Of a stretch of 64,000 nt of DNA, positions 46,101 to 56,600 are shown in pieces. Below the pieces are notes generated by a model. It saw nothing but the letters and a program-made list of their open reading frames with translations. It was not told the origin of the DNA and did not search any database. The position numbers and the translations under genes were made by a program. The stretch is from Hermatobates lingyangjiaoensis (lineage: Eukaryota > Arthropoda > Insecta > Hemiptera > Hermatobatidae). Within the stretch, counting starts at the first letter, position 1, and every line of letters begins with the position of its first letter. The DNA lies in assembly GCA_026182355.1 (NCBI GenBank), contig JAPFBL010001617.1:2477501-2541500 (forward strand), given 5' to 3'.

Positions 46101-48150
46101 TAATTGTTATAATAAATATTTTTTAGTACTCTTTGAAAAAATTAAATGAATATGTCCCCCATTGAATTGTTTTTTTTGTGTTTATTGTTTCTGAATTATC
46201 TCAATACTTTTTTTAGATTAATGCTTAAGAATAAATTTTATAAATTCTAAAAGATGGATTTTTGGATTGTTAATGTAGAGTTAATTACTTTTGGTACCAT
46301 AATAGAGCTCAGAAAAGATAAAATACATCATATAGAAATTTGAATATTTTCCTCATGCATATTTTTAACTTGTTATGTAAGTAATAACTACGGTCTAGTA
46401 ATTTTCTTTTATCTTCAACTTAATTTGTGAGTGACCTCTGTAGTTTACTTTAGAAGTAGGTTGTACATCTTATTTACAAGATATTGGGTTGTAGTTGTCT
46501 GAACCACATGAATATTTCCCGCGAAGGACACTTTATTAAGGTGTGAACCTCTATGGCGCTCCTCTTAAAATATGGATATACCCATATGTCATTATTCACT
46601 TAACAATATAAGTTAAAGTTATATTATAACAATAATTATCTCCGTTTTCTCTCTCCATGATTTAACATTTTTGAGAATTTGTCACCACGTGATATGGAGG
46701 TAATGTTTTCATTAGTACATTAGCTTCGTCTACAGTATTGTAATATATTCTAACTAGTTTAATTATTATTATCATTATAATTTATGGCTTGCGGAGTTTG
46801 GCATCAACTATTCTCACTTTTTTTTTGCATTGTGTTATTCAGAATTATGATGAATTTTGTCAGTTAATATATATTGTCTTTCTGGTATGTTATCACCAAA
46901 CTCTCATATGCGTTCTACAGTTTTCAATGTAGTGTGTTTTTGTTTAATGGTTATCACTAGCTGGATGTTTCTTTCACGAAAATGACTACCGAGCGACATA
47001 GTTAAATCTTTCATAAAAACTGCAGCCTTGGTCGTATTCAACAGTAGTGTATTTTGAAAGCTAAACTTGATTATATGTTCTATAGTAAATCTATAGTCAT
47101 TTACTGATCCCCTAATATTCTACTTGTATCATTTGGTTTTAACCTTTCTGGAATGTGCTTGCACAAAGTTCCTCCACTGTACAAGTACTAGGTTCGATGT
47201 TAATATAAGACTCTTAATGAAATTATGCTTAAAGGAATTTAGGAGGTGGTGAAGTAAATATGTTAATGGATTCTTAGTGAAGGCAACATGTGGCAAAGAG
47301 ATTGGTTTGCGACGTTCTGTCTTTGCCCACATCACCAATTCTTAGTTAAAGTGTTAAAACTAAAGAAAAAAGTAGGGCACACTGCTTTTGTTTATGTCCT
47401 GTTATTTCTGATTATGTTAAAATTCAGGGTATTAACTTGTTGGATCCCTGCCAAGAGGAACTTGATATTTCTTTTGTAAGGTTATAAACCTTACAAAAGG
47501 TAAGGTTTATAAAATTATCAAAGTCATTAAAAATTGGCAAAGAAGTGAAAGCCTTTGATCAGTGACAATGCTCATGCAACTTTGATAAAGAAAGAATGAT
47601 TTTTGCCGTGGTTTGGAGGTTTATTATAAAATATTTTTATTGAACTATGTGTGTATGTTCGGATTTGGATTTCACCAGCTTTACCCTGTTAAATATCTGA
47701 GTTACCTGAAGATTATTAATTCATTTAAAATAGAAGATGGTAAATTTGAATTTATCAAACTTTGTTATTCTTTTTTGCAAAAATTATTGTTTTAGGTTTT
47801 TTGACTACTCTGTTCTATATATAATCTATGCTTAAGTATACATTTGAATTGATATTTAATTCCTGGAATTTCATACTATAATTGTTTTAGTACTTCGTTC
47901 ACCTTACAAACAAACTAGTTGTTCAGTGAAACTCAAATTCAAATCATTTACAGTTATTTTCCTTTTTTTTTTTAGAGTTGAAGCTAGTAGTGAGAAAAAT
48001 AAAATGACAGCACAAAATCTTGCCACAGTTTTCGCTCCAACTTTAATGCCTGTCCCGGACATCAAACCTGCCAACCCTATTCCTGACATGAGTAATGAAA
48101 TATCTGTTTTGTGTCTCCTAATAAAAAATGAAAGGTCCATTTTCACGTGA
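40094..48150 (+). CDS. chimaerin (SH2-C1-RhoGAP), Rac GTPase-activating protein
   Basis: Seven exons join in frame: 40094-40147, 41384-41585, 42843-43195, 44981-45232, 45602-45739, 45954-46059 and 47976-48150. They give 426 codons plus stop, close to the ~460 residues of vertebrate alpha2-chimaerin; only the N-terminus is missing. Domains by visible residue: SH2 about 47-130 with phosphotyrosine-binding Arg71 in YLVR; C1 zinc domain 172-221 with the complete H-C-C-C-C-H-C-C set; RhoGAP about 235-426 with arginine finger Arg270 in GIYRLSGF. Chimaerins are recruited by diacylglycerol and by phosphotyrosine or Eph-type partners, and inactivate Rac at membranes; Drosophila RhoGAP5A is the insect counterpart. 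All introns are GT-AG. At C1 position 11, where diacylglycerol-binding C1 domains have Pro, this protein has Leu182. Orthology is confident; the biological role here is inference from family. Confidence 0.93.
41384..41585 (+). CDS. chimaerin exon, N-terminal half of SH2
   Basis: Acceptor TTGATTTCCAG, donor GTGAGT. Reads YRLQQEAPKPNAIHCVRH through WEFHGSVNHSTAAKVLKK and GDYLVRISGSDYNPTYTLSL. Arg71 is the SH2 phosphotyrosine-binding residue. Confidence 0.9.
41754..42034. mobile_element. short TIR element (possible hAT MITE) in a chimaerin intron
   Basis: Starts CAGGGTCTTCCCTAAG and ends CTTAGGGAACCATG, an imperfect inverted pair of about 14 bp. The 281-bp body is far more GC-rich than the surrounding intron. 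No clear target duplication, so the class is tentative. Confidence 0.45.
42843..43195 (+). CDS. chimaerin exon, end of SH2 and first half of C1
   Basis: Acceptor GTATTTCAG, donor GTAAAA. Reads VKHYKLYYDGQHYLRDKRF, then the linker with NHLKLRSHGAKEE, then the C1 start HNFRTHNFKGLNWCEFC and WGFTAQGVKCD. Confidence 0.92.
44981..45232 (+). CDS. chimaerin exon, second half of C1 and start of RhoGAP
   Basis: Acceptor ATATTTCCAG, donor GTACTC. Reads DCGFNAHFKCSQKVPADC (last C1 ligands), then VDLTTLVKAHRTTRPFVV and GLHVEGIYRLSGFADEME with the catalytic arginine finger. Confidence 0.93.
45602..45739 (+). CDS. chimaerin exon, RhoGAP middle
   Basis: Acceptor TTTACTGTAG, donor GTAAGT. Reads GKDADVSPNSIDNINVVAGI then LKLYFRLLPIPLISYDAHP, the conserved LK-x-YFR-x-LP-x-PL core of RhoGAP domains. 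Confidence 0.93.
45954..46059 (+). CDS. chimaerin exon, RhoGAP helix block
   Basis: Acceptor TCTTTTAG, donor GTGTTC. Reads LPSLHDELVSLKKGLDLL then PPAHYNTLKFLMAHLHR, matching the family LLPPAHCETLRYLMAHL block. Confidence 0.92.
46060..47975. other. chimaerin last intron
   Basis: A 1.9-kb AT-rich intron. A short hairpin, GGTTATAAACC facing GGTAAGGTTTATA, is at 47480-47510. No other gene or recognised element. Confidence 0.5.
47976..48150 (+). CDS. chimaerin terminal exon
   Basis: Acceptor after a T-rich tract ending TTTTAG. Reads KNKMTAQNLATVFAPTLMPV and ends CLLIKNERSIFT with TGA at 48148-48150. The family's NLG-x-VFGPTLMR motif is here NLATVFAPTLMP. Confidence 0.92.
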
Positions 48151-49978
48151 CGTTTGTTTTTGAAATGTGAAGTAATTATCCGTGTAGCAATGAATTTTAA
48201 AATGTTTTCGTAACTTAATATCAAATTGCAATGCAGTCAAATTAGTGTTACTCTTTACCATGAACCTGCAAGCATTCATTTTTGACTAACTTCAACGGCT
48301 CACATGGTACATAAATGGGTTTTATGTTTTCTTCATGTTGAATTTTTGAATGGTGATTACAGTTGGTCGCATTACAATGTGGTTATTTTCTAAAATTATA
48401 TATTATTTTTTATCGGTGTGAATTTTAGTATGAAATATTTTACTATTGTTTTCATTTATATATTTATTCGGTTTTATAAGCGTTCTAGCTCTTTAGTTTA
48501 TTATGTGTGTATAGTCGTCCTGTATTCCATTAATTGTGTTATTTAATATTTATTCATGGATTAAATTATTATTATTGTTGATTAATAATTATAATTAATA
48601 GATGTTTCGTTCTGTGAATCTAAAATGAAATCAATGAAGTTTATCTCAAATATAATATAATGAATCATCATTTTAAAGCAAACTTGTGCAAAATTAAAAT
48701 GTTTATATTTAACATTTTCTTTCCCAAATAGTGTTCTATTGTATTTTTGACCCTATATTGAACCCCTTTGCGTCATGTAAAATAAACTGAAAATTAATTC
48801 TTGTCAAATTTACTGAATTCGTTATTGGCGACTTTTTTCTCATGGAGCCTCCGGTTTATTATTAAATTAATACATGTGTACTTATTTCTATTGCTCGAAT
48901 GGAACTTATTTATATACAATGTAAGGCTTTAACCACTACATCACTAACTTCTTGTGTCTTTAGATTGTTTCCTTTTGTGTATCAGCATGGTTACAAGTTT
49001 GAAAATGCATACAACTTTCACGTCATTAAACATTTATCCTGTTTAAATAGAGATGTAAATCCCTTTGTTTAATGAAACATTGAATTGTATACCATATTTC
49101 CTAGACAATATTGGATTTAAAATAAAGGAACTATGAATCGAAAAGTACAACAATTCCTTTCATTAAAAAATGTAAATATAATTTTAGAAAGGTTAAAGCC
49201 ATTTGAATTTTGTATTAGATATGCACATTATTATATTCCGCTTAATGATTTATTTTAAAATATTGTTTCATTCAACCAAAAAGGTGCCTAACAAAAATAG
49301 CCATTACTGTTTCTATGGTAAATGATTTTCTGACATTTAATGCTTTAGTTGAGCTTACAATATTTATTATAAAATGAAATCACTTGGTCACATTACTGAA
49401 ATCAAAATGGATTTAAAATAATTATTTATGTAATAAAATAATATAGATCAATAAATTGTTTATTTTTGCAATTTTCTTCACCTTCTTATCTGAATTGTTT
49501 AGTGACCTTACACTAAACTAAAAACATTTTTTTCTATTTAACTGTGAAAATATATAGGTTCCCTTTATACTAATATTGATATTTGTTTAATTATCTGTTT
49601 AAAAATATATTTATTACTAAATAGTAATTAAATTAGCGATGGTTATCTGACATGAACATAATCATGGTACTGCCAAAATCTTAAAGGATTACAAGGATCT
49701 TTCTCCTCAGTGAATAAAAGGAGGAGAAGTGAATAATACCCTCAGAAGTACAGTCCTGTGACACTTGATAATTGCCTTATGTGAAAGTTAAGAAGTATAT
49801 AATAAACCATCGAGTTAATTAATTTTAATTTGATATCCCAAAATTTATAAAACTAAAGTTTCAAAAGAATAAAATATTCAACAAGTGAAATAACTATTCT
49901 GTTTTGTATCAACAATGTTTAATAACAGTGAATAATGGTGTTCATCAACAATTTACCTAAAATATTATATGTATTACA
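48151..49978. other. 3' region between convergent genes
   Basis: AT-rich. An AATAAA on the + strand at 48781-48786 is a possible chimaerin poly(A) signal about 630 bp after the stop; several weaker variants precede it. No gene seen. Confidence 0.4.
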
Positions 49979-49984
49979 TTTATT
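49979..49984 (-). terminator. poly(A) signal for the Lys/Glu-rich gene
   Basis: AATAAA on the - strand, about 90 bp downstream of the stop codon of the 50071-58207 gene. Confidence 0.5.
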
Positions 49985-50070
49985 GTTTTGAACACCACTT
50001 TACATGTTGACTAAATTTTTAATTTAGTTTGGCCTAATCAGTTTAAAATTAACTTAACATACGTGAGTTT

Positions 50071-50647
50071 CTAGACCTCTTCTTCCACCTCTTCGACTTC
50101 ATTTTCTTGAGCTTCTTCTGTATGTGTCACATCTTGCATATTTTCACTGTATTTGTTTTCATTTTCAGCATTATCTGTGCATTCTTCTTCTACAACGATT
50201 TCTTCCTCTTCCACTTGTCTTTTAATTTTCTTTATTTCATCCTTTTTACTGTCAGATTGTTCATTGCTTTCTTTTTTATTTTTCTTTACTTCTTTAACTT
50301 TAGAAGGGGCACTTGATTTTTCTTTTTTAATATTATCTGCTGTGTTTGATGAATCCTTTTTTTTGTCCTTGTCTTGTTTTTTTTTTGATCCTTGATTTTC
50401 TTTACCTTTGCCTAATTTTTCTTGAGTTTCTTGGATAGTGTTCTCTTTATTCTTTATTTGTTGCTGAACAATTTCCTCGTTCTTTTCATCTTTAGATAAT
50501 TTCCTCTTTTTTCCTGATTCTTTGTTTTCCTTTATTGCTTTTTCTTCTTTTTCATGATTACTGGACTTTTGGTATTTCGCTTGGTTTCCTTGTCCCTTAC
50601 TATTTTTTTCTTCTTTCAGGTATTTCTTATCTGCTTCTTTTATTTTT
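50071..50647 (-). CDS. terminal exon of the Lys/Glu-rich gene
   Basis: Acceptor TTTGTTTCAG; the first base completes GAA from exon 2, then 191 codons run to TAG (50073-50071). Reads KIKEADKKYLKEEKN at the start and ENEVEEVEEEV at the end. The frame is open over 576 bp of very A-rich sequence, where stop codons would be expected by chance, supporting coding function. Confidence 0.75.
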
Positions 50648-53600
50648 CTGAAACAAACATATACACTGTATGGTTTAAATGTTATCTACCTAAGAAAATA
50701 AATATTCTTTGAAGCATAAATTTCTTGATTAAAATTGAGGCAGTAATTTTCAATAGCATTAGGTCTCGTTGCAAGTGAAATTTTTAAACATACATTTCAT
50801 TCTACTGAATAATTAAATAATATATGTATCCATTTATCTTAATAGATAAATCTGAAATTTCGTAATTGAATGGATTGCATATAATTTATAGTTTTAATAT
50901 ATATGTCATAAAGGTAGCAAAATTGCTTAACATAAGGTCTTATTTGATAAATTGGATATGAAGAGATTTTAAACTAATTCAATGAATTTTGAAAGCTTGG
51001 GATATGGTGGTGAATGAAGTAACGATCTACTGTTTGATCCTTGATTTAATTAACAATTTAGTAAAAGATATTGTTTTAGTTTTTACTTAAATAGACATTT
51101 ATTACAATTATTTCGAAAAAAAAGTTTCTGTTTCATTGGAATAATCGGCAAATTAACAATATTTGCAGATTGAGGAATTTCGTTTTCCTTAAAAAAAAAT
51201 CAGGAGTGGCCTACACTCAACTTTACTATAATAACCATAATATCATACTTCTTGGGAATATAATATATAATGTTCTATTTAAGTATCATATAAATGTCTA
51301 AATGGGAGATGTTTATTAGTCCTTAATCACTATCCTACACATAGTGATTGATTGACTTATCAAGATATATGCTTACTTTTGTGTATCACACCACTGATGC
51401 ATATAATATCATTAGCATAACTACAGCAGTAATAAAGTAATAACATTTTTGAAAAGCGATAAGGTAGATTTCGTGTTACGAAATAATCTCTTACAGGAGA
51501 CATGACTTTGTTTCAGTGGCCCGTGGATGTCTTACATACTTTCTTTGACCTCCTTCTACTTTGACTATTTAAGATAAATTTTCCCATTTAAAACCAACAA
51601 ATACTTCTATTTTCTTTTGAAAGATATCAGAAAATCAAAGGAAATAAATTGTTTTAAGATCATTTTTAATTTAAGATGTACGATAATTACATTTATTTTT
51701 CTTCAAAGAATGTTTTCCATTTTGAATTATGTTTTACATTTTTGGTGCTTTATAAAATTATTATACTGGGAATTTTATGGCTTCCTAGTATTTAATAAAA
51801 TTACTTTTCTTTCCTTTTGTCAAAAATCATATATACCAATTTACTCTAAGTGTTATCTTTTTCGTGCGTGCTGTACTCTGTTGTAATGTTCCTGTAAATG
51901 AATATTGAAAAAAAGTATGTTAGTAATTAGCCAATTTTACATCGTCAAAGCCGGCTATTCAGTATAATTTAAAACTTTTATAGTTTGGAGCTTCTAATTT
52001 TTGAAAATAATAAACATGAACTATTAGACTAAAATAGTGAAAAAACAGAATATTTGTCAACAAACATAATTCCTCTTTCTTGAGGAAAGAGTCCATTCCT
52101 CACACTTCAATATCATGCAAATCATAAATATAACTTATAAATTTAATTTAATAAATATAATTTATAAGCACAAACCATTTTTTATCTGATATTAAGTTTT
52201 ATTCAAGGTTGCAATATATAGATTAATTAGATCATTTTGTGAGACAAATTCATCATACCATGGCAGACAAAGGAAATTTATGTTTATTGCAGGTGATTTT
52301 TTATATATAAAAATAATATTCCTTCTATATCTCATAGAAGTCAATAAATTACTTAAAATTTTTCCATTATAAACATCAATTTTATTTCAGTAGATTGACT
52401 AAAAAATTTCTAAGTCAATGCAAACAATGTAAAAAAATCGACAAGTATAGCAGGTGATCGATCCCTTAGTCTAGGATAAACAAACAGTTTTTGTAGTTTT
52501 ATTGCTCTTTGCCGTGATTAAAATTTAATGATTTTTTTTTATAAATTGCCCATTTCTTTTTCAAGTTTTCGTGAAATTTTCATGGTTTTTTAATGAGCCG
52601 ATAAGTGTCAAAAAACATTTTATGAAAATAGAAACTGTACTGTAACGCCCCTTTCGCAAATGCAATTATGAAAAAAATATCCAAACTCATCCTCCACATA
52701 ATGTTCTATTTTTAGGTATAGTTTCATTATGATCCGTCAAACGGTATGGCTTGTATCCCTCTCACAAGCTTTGAGATTGAATTATAAGTCAAAATTTTTA
52801 CATTTTATTGAAAAAATAATATTTCCTGTTGAATATATTTTTCCTTTATTGCATTTGTAATCCCAAAGATGATGCCCAAATTTCAAAACTCTACAATTAG
52901 CAGTTTAGGAGAAAAAAGTGTTTTCTAAAAATTGGTTTTTGGCAAAAAAAGTAACTTTCCCGTCATGCATAATTCCTCCCAAACAATAAGGATCATCTAC
53001 TCTTTGGGGCCCATTTTTGTGTAAAATATCAACTTATCCGTCAAAGATTCTGAACAGTAGCGTGGTAACAAGAAATGCTAACATACTCACTCACCCACAC
53101 ACAGACATCATCGAAAAAACTTCATAAAACGACTTCTGGGACCTTAAATATGTAATTCCGTCAGAATCTCGAGATCGAATTTTTTCACGATGACTATACT
53201 TTACATATAGTAAAGTAAAAATAACACATTTATTTCAAGAATGAAATAATTTTATGAGGAAAAATATAATGATATAGTTAAATAATTGAAATTTGCTAAT
53301 AATTTAACGTTTAAATATCTGTTAAATTTGGGTCCCGGGATTAGAGTGTTTAATCTGCTAGAACTGAAGTTGTAGAGAGAAATCTTTTGCTTAAGGGAAG
53401 AGTAACCGTCGTTCCAGAGTGAATGATGATATCTCATTCATGATCCTTACTCTAATAAACTTGGTAAGGCAAAATTAGAATCAAATCGCTGATGTGGTAT
53501 CACAGAGAGGCTTTGAGTCTATGTTCACTTCGAAAAATTCTCCTTATCCATTACCGTAAGATAATTAGTAGATTGGTGCTTAATAGAGGAGATATTAATT

Positions 53601-56600
53601 ATGTATAATTTATACAGTGCAGTTTTTGAAGCTTCAGATATGGGAACCGCAGTTACTCACAGAAAAGAAATTTGAAGTTCTTGAGGATAACAAACATCAA
53701 TTAAACGATCTTTTAAACATGGGATTGCAAAATATTCGTAGAATTTTAGTTTAAGTGAAAAATTTATTACCGTTGATATAATGACTTCTCAACTTAGGTC
53801 CAAACTAAGGGTTTAATATTTTTACAAGCATTTTGCGTTCGAAAGAGCAGCTTGATAATGAGAATTCATAAATAAAAAACTTTACATGATTATTGTTAGC
53901 ACCTCAGAGATTAGTAAACATAGTTGCTACCGCTTGTCTGACAGGTATTTAAACTCAGGATTCTTTGACTATGATTACTCTAATTGAAGAAGCACTACCT
54001 GGGAAACCGGTCGGCCGTGTATAAAGATTTACGAGGTAAGACGGATTTACATAATCATATGAAAAAAAGAATTTATTATTTCTTAACTGAAAATGATAAT
54101 GAAAAGAGGATTAGCTATATTATATTGAAAAAGCATATAACTTACTCAACTGTGGCTTGCTTTTCTGAAGATCTTTTGTGCTTGTAGGGCCTGAGTCTTT
54201 TAGTTTCGGCCGTGTCCAGTGTGAGGATAATTGTAAACAGTAGGACACCGGCTAGGATGAGTCTTCTGTACCTGTAAATGTAATCCTTCGTAGCTAATAT
54301 GCTCTTATGAACTTTGAACAAGTTCATTACAGCTGAAAGAATTAGGTGGTTGAATGTTGAGACAGTGATGGATATTTAGGTAGGAGGTGGAAAGGGAGGT
54401 GTAGAAAGGAGGCCAGGGTGAATCATGGCGTGCTATGGACAGTGATCCTCAGCGGACTGATCGTTATGCAGGGGAGAAGGTAACAGTGGGCATGCGTCCT
54501 CTTCAACTTCAATTTTTAACTGAATTCTCAGAAAACTTACGGTTTGCTGTGATGATTTGGTTGTTACGCATACGGAGTCCATCAAAATAGTATGAATAAA
54601 TTTTATTTTGAATTTATCAATGTATAAAGTACCTTTTTTGTGATCTATGCATTCAAAACATAAATTAAGTGTTACGGAGACTATTGGATACATTATCATT
54701 ACAGCAATAAGTCATTATACCTCGTAAACTTTATCTTGAATTGTCGAATCACGATAATCTTCGTGAGCCTACTGGTTCGGGTTTGGCCTCTCCAGTAGGC
54801 CTACTAGTTGGGTTAGAAGGCAAACTTACGAGCTATGATGGTTCTTCTAACAATAATTATTTACAGTTGTTTACATTAGATTGTCTCTGTGCAGAGCTGA
54901 TTCTAGGGTAGCTGATGCCCAAACCGTTTTGTGCACCACTTAATCCGTGGACATTAGCCGTTTTAATCGATATTTTACGTTACTTCATTAGATATAGGAA
55001 ATTTGTCACAACAAACTACAACTGATGAAATACGGGTGTTTCCAATTTCAGTAGTAAAACAGGTCTAGTTTTTAGTATTTGTAAGTACTTAATATTTCCA
55101 TTTTAAAATTTACTAAGTAGCTGCTTATCAATGTTTACCTAGACAGACAGACAGACAGGCACAGCGAAATTGTTTATACATTGTTTAGCTACCTGTGACA
55201 ATGAATACAGTAAATGTTGTGCAGGTAACGTGGATTCACGGAAGTAAACAATGGCATGTCATAGATTCATGATCATCTTTCACGTGTATTAATAAATAAG
55301 TATTCAGAACTGTGTATTTAATTCGGAGATGTGTAAACATATTGTTATAATCTTCTTCTAACATGAGAGAGATTTTTATTTCTTTCATTTTTTACATCTG
55401 CAAAAATGGGATGAATTTATTTAGTTTGTTAACATGATACACAATTTCAACATGGTACATTATGATCGTTACAAAACTCACTGGTATTTATTTAATTTTG
55501 AGAAGGCATATATATTAATTTGATCATTATGCTGACTACATTATCAGTTGTTGATAATTACGTATTATAAAACCCATTTAGCCTCGCAAATCTGTAGATG
55601 TACTGACTTTCAACACTGTTAACCATCAAGAGCAACTAATCGTATATCACTAGTTGGGTTGTTCCTAAAATGTTATGGCAGTTTAAACATTATAATGATT
55701 GAAGCCACCGATACAAACAACCCAAACCAAACTAACATTTCGGTGTCCGGTTGTGCATGATTACATATTCACGAGAGTAAGTGGAATGAACAGTTATAGT
55801 TTTTAATGTTGTCATTTGTCTCAGGAATTTTGATAACAAGTGTATAAGCAATGGGACTAAAAACATTGTCAACGTTAAGTGTAAAATATAGATTTTTACT
55901 TTTACCAAAATGCGAAACTAGTTTTATAAACTTATAAGATGTTTGCAACATTTATAAACTCATTTATTTGTTATAAAAATTATAACATTTGTAGAACAGA
56001 ATATTTGTTGTTCACTAATGTATAATAAAAATTATTAATTTTACTGTCTACAGTTTTTGTGTTACATAGACACATTATTTACAACATAGCATGGAAAAAA
56101 CAAGGAAATAAGTAGGGTTTAGAAAAATGAATGATTACATTGGAAGAATTATTACTAATCAATAATTTATATGACAAAATAACTCTCTTCCAAAAGTATC
56201 TTGCATAAAAAACATAGTAAGTAATGGATTTTTATTTTAAAAATCTATTACTTGAACATACATTAATTTGATAAAGCAACCAGTAATTTGTACGAAGTTG
56301 TATTCCGAATGTTGTTTGTGTTCATACATACTCTGATAGTGTATTCTCATACTCCTTTTTTCATGTGTTTATAGGTATTTCTTTTTTCATTAAAAAATGT
56401 CTAAACTGTAAACTGAACCACCTTCAGTCACTGGTCACTTTAGCAAGCAATAAGAACAACTTTCTGCATTACAAGGGTAGTTGTGAGCGTCAAATTTAAA
56501 CATTTCTGAACAATTCGAGAGTGAACTTCAAAGCACTGATGAAAACAAAAAGAGAAAAAGAGAGTTTCTAGTTTTGAAAAAATAGTTTAGCTGTAACAAA

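Noticed and set aside
47904..48224. 106-codon - strand frame over the last chimaerin exon
   Set aside because: It is the antisense of a well-supported RhoGAP exon.
50107..50395. Phe/Ser-rich + strand frames
   Set aside because: Antisense shadows of the Lys/Glu-rich terminal exon.
54433..54699. 88-codon - strand frame including a short ATG exon-like piece with donor GTAAGT near 54543
   Set aside because: Joining that donor to either downstream acceptor gives an immediate stop or the wrong frame, so it is not part of the Lys/Glu-rich protein; a non-coding leader exon remains possible.
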